A DNA stretch of 21,217 bases from Kriegella sp965368185 (GTDB lineage: Bacteria > Bacteroidota > Bacteroidia > Flavobacteriales > Flavobacteriaceae): contig CBDULZ010000089.1 of NCBI GenBank assembly GCA_965368185.1, forward strand, positions 1-21,217, written 5' to 3'. Under the pieces are notes generated by a model that was not told the origin of the DNA, did not search any database, and saw only the letters and a list, made by a program, of their open reading frames with translations. The translations under genes and the position numbers were made by a program. Shown one piece after another: positions 15,795 to 21,217 of this stretch. Position 1 is the first letter of the stretch, and each line of letters opens with the position of its first letter.

Positions 15795-17153
15795 TTAATA
15801 GGCTTTTTCATCTCCACGTACTGCATTGATTACGGTTTGACCTATGATACTTAGGTCAAAGCCCATGGTCCATTTCTCCACATAAAAAATATCGAGTCGT
15901 ACACGGTTTAAAATATCGGTTTTTTTAAGTATTTCCCCGCGATAGCCCTTTACTTGTGCCAAGCCGGTTATACCCGGTTTTACAAAGTGGCGTACCAAGT
16001 ATTTATCGACCGAAGTTTCATAGGTCATGGTATCCAATTCCATATGGGGGCGTGGGCCTACTACGCTCATATCGCCCATAAACACATTAAAGAATTGGGG
16101 CAATTCATCGATACTGGTCTTACGTAAAATTTTTCCGATGCGGGTAAGTCGCATATCGTTCTTTGTGGCCATTTTAGAATTGGCGTTCTTGTTGTTGTCG
16201 GTCATTGACCGAAATTTATAGCAATAGAACGCCCTACGCTTAAATCCATGCCTTTTTTGTTTAAAAAATAGATTGCCCGGCGACTCTAACTTAATCAGCA
16301 CGTATAACAGGGGGGTTAGCCAAGAGAGTACGAATAGAATGACTAGCGACGAAAAGATGAGGTCAAAGCTGCGTTTAATGATACGCGCAAACTCGGTATC
16401 CAAGGGCACTTTTCGTAGGTTGAGTACAGGTACATTGCCATACGATTCTATCAACATGGCACGGGAGTAAATTTCTTTATTATCAAGAATTATTTTAAAC
16501 CTGATCAAGTTGTTGTCTGCAAAATAGATAAGGTTTTTTAACTGTTGGTGATTGAATTTTGAGGCTACACAGTAAATTTCATCGATATTGTTTTCTAATA
16601 TATACCCAAAACAGTCGACAATTTTGCCCAAATAGTTAGGGCGTTTAGAGGGTTGGTCGTCAAAAAAACCTTTGTACCGATAGCCTAGGTCGGGATCTTC
16701 AAATTCTTGTTTGATCTTTTTTAGGTTGGCATCTTTTCCAATAACGACCGCACTGACCGAATTGCCGCCAAAACGCCTATATTTTCGTAAAGTCCAAAAG
16801 AAGATCAGTCGATACCACAATAAACAGACACAGACTAAAAAAAATACTAAAAGTTGGTAGTACAGCGAAGTAAAGTTTCGGCCCATAAGTCCGAATAATG
16901 CAAAATAGGCTAAGCCAAATATGGCGAATGCTTGAATCATTTTATGAAAATTGGTCATAAAACGTTCTTTTCGACTTTTCGGATAATAGTTTAAAAAATA
17001 CGAAATGACCAACCAAGAAGCATTATAATACACCATATTTAACGAATTGAAATAGGTGTGTGGTGTAAGATAATAAAGCACCCAATTGATAATAGTCAAA
17101 TCTATGACAATGGAAAAGGGCATAATAAGGTCTGAATTCTTAAACCTTTTCAT
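15795..17153 (-). CDS. WcaJ-like undecaprenyl-phosphate sugar-1-phosphate transferase (initiating enzyme)
   Basis: 452 aa, polyisoprenyl-phosphate hexose-1-phosphate transferase. It has about four N-terminal membrane segments (12-30, 42-57, 73-90, 98-120), a cytoplasmic CoA-binding-like domain (130-250; VVIGKDAN), another hydrophobic segment (264-288), and the catalytic C-terminal domain. There it shows LESPGNLFFKQKRHG (289-303), YCYKFRSM (310-317), the SIDELPQFFNV motif (347-357; D349-E350 catalytic pair), GDMSVVGPRPH (360-370) and KPGITGLAQV (392-401). It transfers a sugar phosphate from a nucleotide sugar to undecaprenyl phosphate, starting repeat-unit assembly. Full length. It is transcribed against wzc, and the two stops are 70 bp apart. 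The first sugar (glucose, galactose or an amino-dideoxysugar) cannot be decided from sequence. Confidence 0.94.
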   Translation of the reverse strand: MKRFKNSDLIMPFSIVIDLTIINWVLYYLTPHTYFNSLNMVYYNASWLVISYFLNYYPKSRKERFMTNFHKMIQAFAIFGLAYFALFGLMGRNFTSLYYQLLVFFLVCVCLLWYRLIFFWTLRKYRRFGGNSVSAVVIGKDANLKKIKQEFEDPDLGYRYKGFFDDQPSKRPNYLGKIVDCFGYILENNIDEIYCVASKFNHQQLKNLIYFADNNLIRFKIILDNKEIYSRAMLIESYGNVPVLNLRKVPLDTEFARIIKRSFDLIFSSLVILFVLSWLTPLLYVLIKLESPGNLFFKQKRHGFKRRAFYCYKFRSMTDNNKNANSKMATKNDMRLTRIGKILRKTSIDELPQFFNVFMGDMSVVGPRPHMELDTMTYETSVDKYLVRHFVKPGITGLAQVKGYRGEILKKTDILNRVRLDIFYVEKWTMGFDLSIIGQTVINAVRGDEKAY

Positions 17154-17512
17154 AGACCAAGTTCAAAATTTCCGATGATAATTTTTATCATAACCTATGA
17201 TTTTGATACAAAAAATACCCATTGGCACTAGTGTATTTGACACGGGATAGCCATAAGTAACTTAAGAAAATAAAGGTTGCGTTTGTAGTGTTTTGGGGGA
17301 AATAACACTCGGTTTTATGTATGGGTAAATATATGACATAGACCCAAAATGTACAAGGGCAATGCTTTTTAATGTTAATAGATCGTATAGTGGAAAAATA
17401 GCGCCTTGCCAAATAGGAACTTTTGGCAACTGGTAGGAATACGCGCCTTTAAGGATGAAGAATCAATCTAGCTCGATACGGTTGAACCTAACCAAATCAA
17501 AAATGTTTTATG
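17154..17512. other. 359-bp gap between the beta-helix lipoprotein and sugar transferase genes
   Basis: Both flanking genes are on the minus strand, so this is the leader region of the sugar transferase gene. It contains the small palindrome at 17176-17190. A 74-codon open frame (17188-17412, minus) has an unusual composition, no recognisable domain and no good start signal, so I do not call it. I find no convincing TAnnTTTG promoter or terminator; two T-rich near-matches (for example TACATTTTG on the minus strand) have one base too many. Confidence 0.5.
17176..17190. promoter_or_regulatory. Palindrome upstream of the sugar transferase gene
   Basis: TGATAA-TTT-TTATCA is a perfect 6-bp inverted repeat with a 3-base centre, 22 bp before the ATG at 17153. 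It could be an operator or a small leader hairpin, but A/T-rich palindromes this short occur by chance. Confidence 0.25.
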
Positions 17513-19666
17513 CTAAAAAAAGCGTTTATATTCCAGTGAGGAGTTTGTGTCACCCGATTTATTTTTCCATTCTTCCCATGAGATGGTCACGTGATCGCTG
17601 TCGGGTGCTAGCTTACTATACATAAATGCTTCCGTAAACGGCACATCTTCGGAGAAAAGCGCGGCCCCTTCTGCATTATCGTCAATAAAATAGCGGTTGC
17701 CATGCCAGCTGTTGCTGGTTTCGTCCGGGTCGATATGGCCATCGAAAAGTGTGGCTACGCCTTCGGTCCAAGTCGAAGGGTTTGTTCGCTGCCAAATGTG
17801 GTTGTCATCAATTTCATTATTGATGCCCCGGTAGATCTGTCCCGGATAGATTTTACTAGTACCTCTTTCCTTATCCCGTATAGTGATGCCGTTTTCGCAC
17901 CAACGGACAAAATTATTGTGTACCCTGTTTCCTTGGCTGTTCGAGAGATAAATACCTCCGAACCCCGTACCATATTCTATGGTGTTATGGTGGATGTTCG
18001 CCGTATGGGAAATTTCGATGAAAATACCCCTATAGGTGTTGATGATTACATTATTGTAGATTTCGGCTTCTCGGTTATCGATATCGTTCCAAATACCGGA
18101 ACCTGTTGGATTATCGTGTATGTAATTGTGCGACCATATCGCTCCATCCGTCATTACGAACTTCGACCCACCCGCTTCATGTTGTGGATCATAATCGTTA
18201 AAATTGCAATTGTACCATTCGTTGTACTTCACTATTGATCCTCGGCGATTAGGGTGGTCCACCTCATGATATCCATAACCGTAAATTCCCAATCGACCGG
18301 CCGTAAATTTGTTCCATAGCGCCTTTGATCCGTAAATCACGGCTATGGCCTCGTTATGTGAATGCACTTCGCAATTGAGTATGGCACCGTTTTCTATGGT
18401 TTCTAAGGCCGCGCCTCTAGGGTTTTTCGGATTTTCCGGATCGTTCCACGTCGGATATTCCCTCACCCTTAAATTACAGATATAGCCGCGTTCCATAGAT
18501 CGTATGGCGCGCGTTGCTTCTTCACTGTCACCTTGTATACCTGAACCGTCGAGTATGGCACCATATTCACCGACAACGTCTTGATCGTTTCTGAGTACCG
18601 CATTTTTTTGGTCTTGGTACACCCCTGCACGAAGGAAGAATAAGGTGCCTTTGGGGTAGGCATCAAATATGGCCTGTAGGCCATCCTCAGAACCGTTTAC
18701 GTCCTCGGGACCTATTTCGATCCGATCCGCCCACTTATCCTTAATTCGCTGCGGGCAGTTTTCATGTTCGATATAGTTCATGACTTGCCCCCGTTGTAAG
18801 TTTACCTCTTTGGGGTATATTTCTCCTGTATCAAGGTCATAATACTTTTCGTCTAGAAGTCGCGTTCCGGCAATTATGGGATCGCGCCAGAAGTCGGTTT
18901 CTGTGTCGGGCAATGGTGTAGGGGTCTCATCTTCAGACGCTGATGGATCTACCTCGACGGTTACGGTTCCTGTTTCGGTGGTTACCGTACCGTCTTCATT
19001 TTCGGTCTCCGTGGTATACGTAAATGTGTCTTCTTGAACCTGTTCTGTTCCCTCGTCTTGAGTCGTTTCTTCAATTGGCGATTCATCAGTCGACGTACTT
19101 TCTTCTTGTACAGACTCGTCGATTACCTCTTCTACGTTGGTAGTTTCCTCCGTTGGGGTTGGTTCCTCCGCATTGGTAGGCTCTTCGGTACTGGTTTCTG
19201 CTGTTATGGTTTCTTCGAATGTACTTTCTTCCGAGTTGCCTTGCTCCGTGCTATCTTCTTCAGTCTGAATCGTTACTGTCCCTTTCTCCTCAGTTTCGGT
19301 TGTTCCGCTTTCTTCGGGTGGCCCTTGTTCCGAGCTAATTTCGGTATCGTTGAGCGCAGCAGGGGTATAGGTTATTGTGTTGTTTTCGTTGATAGTTATG
19401 TGCCCATTTGCCGGGGATGTGGTTGCAACAATTTTTGTGTTGTTGGAGATATAGAGATCATTCGAAAAAACATCCAGAATACTCATTTGATTTGAGGGAA
19501 TTCTAAAATTATCGTCGGAGACGAATGTCTTCTTTTCAACTTCTCCATTTTCGTTTGTATAGTCGTGAAATAGATCGGCATCATTTTCACATGCTAAAAG
19601 TAGCAGGGACAAGAAAATAAAAATACAAGGGTGAAACGGAATTTTTGAAATACAATTAAATGCCAT
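17513..19666 (-). CDS. Surface lipoprotein with split Ig-like domain, acidic linker and right-handed beta-helix
   Basis: 717 aa from ATG at 19666; the frame stays open 27 codons further to a TTG at 19747, but the ATG places a signal peptide directly at the N-terminus. Lipobox LLLLAC puts the lipidated Cys at 26. Residues about 54-103 look like the first strands of a bacterial Ig-like domain (ILDVFSND, SPANGHITINENNTITYTP), and 213-240 like its last strands (DTFTYTTE, TGTVTVEV). Between them lie ~110 residues very rich in Glu, Thr and Ser. From about 310 on, repeated NNxI/HNTI/HNNF-type rungs (for example EIYNNVIINTYRGIFIEIS, 535-553) form a right-handed beta-helix. This fold is shared by polysaccharide lyases, epimerases and adhesins; no catalytic set was identified. 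Probably anchored in the outer membrane. Its place in the locus suggests action on the polymer, which is inference. Confidence 0.85.
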   Translation of the reverse strand: MAFNCISKIPFHPCIFIFLSLLLLACENDADLFHDYTNENGEVEKKTFVSDDNFRIPSNQMSILDVFSNDLYISNNTKIVATTSPANGHITINENNTITYTPAALNDTEISSEQGPPEESGTTETEEKGTVTIQTEEDSTEQGNSEESTFEETITAETSTEEPTNAEEPTPTEETTNVEEVIDESVQEESTSTDESPIEETTQDEGTEQVQEDTFTYTTETENEDGTVTTETGTVTVEVDPSASEDETPTPLPDTETDFWRDPIIAGTRLLDEKYYDLDTGEIYPKEVNLQRGQVMNYIEHENCPQRIKDKWADRIEIGPEDVNGSEDGLQAIFDAYPKGTLFFLRAGVYQDQKNAVLRNDQDVVGEYGAILDGSGIQGDSEEATRAIRSMERGYICNLRVREYPTWNDPENPKNPRGAALETIENGAILNCEVHSHNEAIAVIYGSKALWNKFTAGRLGIYGYGYHEVDHPNRRGSIVKYNEWYNCNFNDYDPQHEAGGSKFVMTDGAIWSHNYIHDNPTGSGIWNDIDNREAEIYNNVIINTYRGIFIEISHTANIHHNTIEYGTGFGGIYLSNSQGNRVHNNFVRWCENGITIRDKERGTSKIYPGQIYRGINNEIDDNHIWQRTNPSTWTEGVATLFDGHIDPDETSNSWHGNRYFIDDNAEGAALFSEDVPFTEAFMYSKLAPDSDHVTISWEEWKNKSGDTNSSLEYKRFF

Positions 19667-19786
19667 CACTGTAAAAATTTTCAAATTATGCGAACCAAGG
19701 GCCAAAATAGGGTAAAAAACAAATTCTAAACGCTGTTTTAACAACAATTAGGACTTATTTAAAAATTCTTTATTACCTCACGTATT

Positions 19787-19810
19787 ACCTACTACAACAT
19801 AGAAGTAGGT
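19787..19810. promoter_or_regulatory. Inverted repeat upstream of the beta-helix lipoprotein gene
   Basis: ACCTACT (19787-19793) and AGTAGGT (19804-19810) are perfect 7-bp inverted arms around a 10-base spacer. Outside them CGT and ACG also pair after short offsets. The element is about 120 bp upstream of the lipoprotein ATG. It could be an operator, a leader hairpin, or a terminator for the minus-strand open frame at 19884-19994; no T-run follows. Confidence 0.35.
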
Positions 19811-19883
19811 GTACGAAAAAAGATGCAAATTAGTCAAAACTTCTTGTTATGACTGTTAAAAATGGGATGCGTCGTTGCAATTT

Positions 19884-19994
19884 TTATGCCTGCTGCTCGG
19901 CAAAGACATTGAACCCAAGATCATCGACAAAGAAATAATCTGTATATATCGGTGCACCATACACTATCAGGGCGGTCTTCCGCATCGAGTTCAT
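19884..19994 (-). CDS. Very small open frame or gene remnant, function unknown
   Basis: 36 codons from ATG at 19994 to TAA at 19884-19886. The peptide begins MNSMRKTALIVYGAP and ends DDLGFNVFAEQQA. The middle part (IYTDYFFVDDLGFNVF) looks like a real beta-strand-rich protein tail rather than random translation, so it may be the end of a lost larger gene. A TAA lies just before the ATG in frame. No Shine-Dalgarno sequence is seen. I do not recognise a family, and chance is a real alternative. Confidence 0.2.
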   Translation of the reverse strand: MNSMRKTALIVYGAPIYTDYFFVDDLGFNVFAEQQA

Positions 19995-20312
19995 TTTTTA
20001 TTTGCCCCTAAGTGGGAAAACAATCGGGGTTTACACAAACTGACGTAGTCGGCGATATCACAGTGTAGTTTTTTTAGCGAGCATGATAAACACAGGTACC
20101 TCTTGTTTTAGTAAAAAGTATGGTTTTGGGCATAAACGCAAAAAAAAATTCAAAACGCTTGAATAGCGGGGTGCAGCGTAAAGATCAACTGGACTTTAGG
20201 CAAAAAGGACTTCTCATTTAAAGTTATTCTGTTTGGCGGCGGCTACTCAGGGGTTTATTTCTTAAATCGCTATCTTGCACAATTTTTAAATGCTATTTTC
20301 CATTAGTCATAA

Positions 20313-21217
20313 ATGAGCGAACACTCCACAAACGTTTCGAAAACGCATTTGCCCAACAGACAGCGCTATTTGGAATACGTACATCAAATTTTTGATTCGG
20401 GATGGGTAACCAACAATGGCCAACTTCACCAAGAGCTTGAAGAAAAGTTGGCCAACTACTTAGGTGTCGAGTACCTCGTGTTAACCTGCAACGCAACCAT
20501 AGCTTTGCAAATTGCCTATGAGTTGCTTGATGTCAAAAAAGAGGCGATCACCACACCTTTCTCTTTTGTCGCCACTACAAGTTCGTTGCTTTGGAAAGGC
20601 ATTTCACCTGTTTTTGCCGACATTGAAAGAACGACTTTAAATATCGATCCTCAGCAAATCGGCGGAAAGATCAATTCAAAAACCGATGCGATAGTTCCAG
20701 TGCATACCTATGGCAATGCCTGCGATATCGAGGCTATGGATTTCCTATCCGAAAAACACGGTATTCCCGTAATTTATGATGCTTCCCATTGTTTTGGGGT
20801 CAACTACAAAGGGGAGAGTATCCTAAAACAAGGTGCTATCTCGGTAATCAGTTTTCATGCGACCAAAATATTTAATACGGTGGAAGGAGGGGCGTTGATA
20901 CTGAACTCGAAAGACATGTACGACAAGGCCAAAATGATGGTCGACAATGGTATTAAAGACAAGGTGACCATGCCAATACTGGGTACCAATGCCAAAATGA
21001 GCGAGTTTCATGCCGCTATGGGCCTATGTATTTTGGAAGAAGCGGCTGAAATTATGCCAGATAGAAAAAAGGTCCATGATTTGTACATGGATCGATTACA
21101 ACATGTACCCGGGATTACTTTCCCAAAATTCAATGCCAATTGCAGCCGCAATTACAGCTATTTCCCCATAATTGCATCCAATGAGGCACTACTAAAGAAA
21201 ATAGAGGAAGCCATGCA
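20313..21217 (+). CDS. DegT/DnrJ/EryC1/StrS-family sugar aminotransferase (3' end beyond the window)
   Basis: Partial: 301 complete codons from ATG at 20313, still open at the window edge; family members are usually about 360-400 aa. PLP-dependent (fold type I) aminotransferase converting a keto group of a nucleotide sugar to an amine. Seen: IFDSGWVTNNG (26-36), the phosphate-binding region CNATIALQIA (59-68), TPFSFVATTS (81-90), VPVHTYGN (128-135), the PLP-ring aspartate in YDASHCFG (155-162, D156), and the Schiff-base lysine K185 in SFHATKIFNTVEGG (180-193). These match dTDP- or UDP-4-keto-6-deoxyhexose 4-aminotransferases such as the WecE, VioA and PglE types; the 3-amino FdtB type is the alternative. 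It probably provides an amino-dideoxysugar for the polysaccharide, and further precursor genes may follow outside the window. Confidence 0.92.
   Translation, partial: MSEHSTNVSKTHLPNRQRYLEYVHQIFDSGWVTNNGQLHQELEEKLANYLGVEYLVLTCNATIALQIAYELLDVKKEAITTPFSFVATTSSLLWKGISPVFADIERTTLNIDPQQIGGKINSKTDAIVPVHTYGNACDIEAMDFLSEKHGIPVIYDASHCFGVNYKGESILKQGAISVISFHATKIFNTVEGGALILNSKDMYDKAKMMVDNGIKDKVTMPILGTNAKMSEFHAAMGLCILEEAAEIMPDRKKVHDLYMDRLQHVPGITFPKFNANCSRNYSYFPIIASNEALLKKIEEAM

Larger units (their letters stand above)
19667..20312. other. 646-bp intergenic region upstream of the lipoprotein and aminotransferase genes
   Basis: Divergent region that should hold promoters for both neighbours. It contains an inverted repeat (19787-19810) and a 36-codon open frame on the minus strand (19884-19994). 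TATCTTGC at 20271-20278 is one base short of the TAnnTTTGC form of a -7 element and lies 35 bp before the aminotransferase ATG, but no TTG sits at -33 spacing. No RNA gene or mobile-element end was recognised. Confidence 0.5.

Noticed and set aside
15597..15854. 85-codon open frame spanning the wzc 3' end and the wzc/sugar-transferase gap
   Set aside because: It overlaps both genes out of frame; the Met-rich start is a shadow of the wzc Tyr/Gly-rich tail.
17188..17412. 74-codon minus-strand open frame upstream of the sugar transferase
   Set aside because: Cys/Tyr/His-rich composition, no ribosome-binding signal and no domain; more likely leader sequence.
17702..18238. 178-codon plus-strand open frame opposite the beta-helix region
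   Set aside because: It is antisense to a continuous repeat-containing protein; the translation lacks any known motif and has no start signal.
19034..19495. 153-codon plus-strand open frame opposite the lipoprotein's Glu/Thr-rich segment
   Set aside because: It is the antisense of a low-complexity GAA/ACC-rich stretch that rarely makes stops; the product is Phe/Arg/Cys-rich with no recognisable domain.
19667..19747. N-terminal extension of the lipoprotein from the TTG at 19747
   Set aside because: It would put 27 extra residues before the signal peptide; the ATG at 19666 gives a standard lipoprotein N-terminus.

Overview
The window looks like a chromosomal piece from a marine-type member of the Flavobacteriaceae (Bacteroidota). 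The reasons are the split mutA/mutB methylmalonyl-CoA mutase with a short small subunit, TAnnTTTG-like promoter elements, weak Shine-Dalgarno signals, and a Wzx/Wzy-type polysaccharide locus whose proteins read like flavobacterial family members. The genus cannot be fixed from sequence alone.

Region 1 (1-3751, minus strand) is metabolic. mutA and then mutB encode the small and large subunits of adenosylcobalamin-dependent methylmalonyl-CoA mutase, followed by a terminator-like hairpin. The gap between them carries a degenerate 7-bp tandem repeat that runs into the end of mutA. Region 2 (3752-4265) has no intact gene, but keeps the decayed tail of what looks like a WecG/TagA/CpsF-type glycosyltransferase on the minus strand.

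Region 3 (4266-15724, plus strand) is the core of an exopolysaccharide or capsule locus: Wzx-like flippase, Wzy-like polymerase, GT2 glycosyltransferase, a two-domain protein (nucleotidyltransferase-like plus thymidylate-kinase-like), an APH/choline-kinase-fold phosphotransferase, two GT4 glycosyltransferases, a NodB-type deacetylase, and a Wzc-type tyrosine autokinase. From wzy to GT2, and from the kinase-like gene through the deacetylase, the genes overlap by 4 or 14 bp and probably act as coupled units. The paired kinase-like genes are the least understood part and the best candidate for an undescribed function.

Region 4 (15795-19666, minus strand) holds the initiating sugar-1-phosphate transferase (WcaJ-like), convergent with wzc, and a large surface lipoprotein with a right-handed beta-helix. 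Its N-terminal Ig-like domain appears to be split by a long acidic Glu/Thr-rich insert. Region 5 (20313 to the end, plus strand) is a DegT/DnrJ/EryC1/StrS sugar aminotransferase cut by the window edge, suggesting that an amino-dideoxysugar is made for the polymer.

Inferred pathway: the WcaJ-like enzyme puts the first sugar on undecaprenyl phosphate. The GT2 and two GT4 enzymes extend it, Wzx flips it, Wzy polymerises it, and Wzc controls chain length and export. The aminotransferase supplies a precursor, and the deacetylase and kinase-like proteins may decorate the unit. No Wza-type outer-membrane exporter lies in the window.
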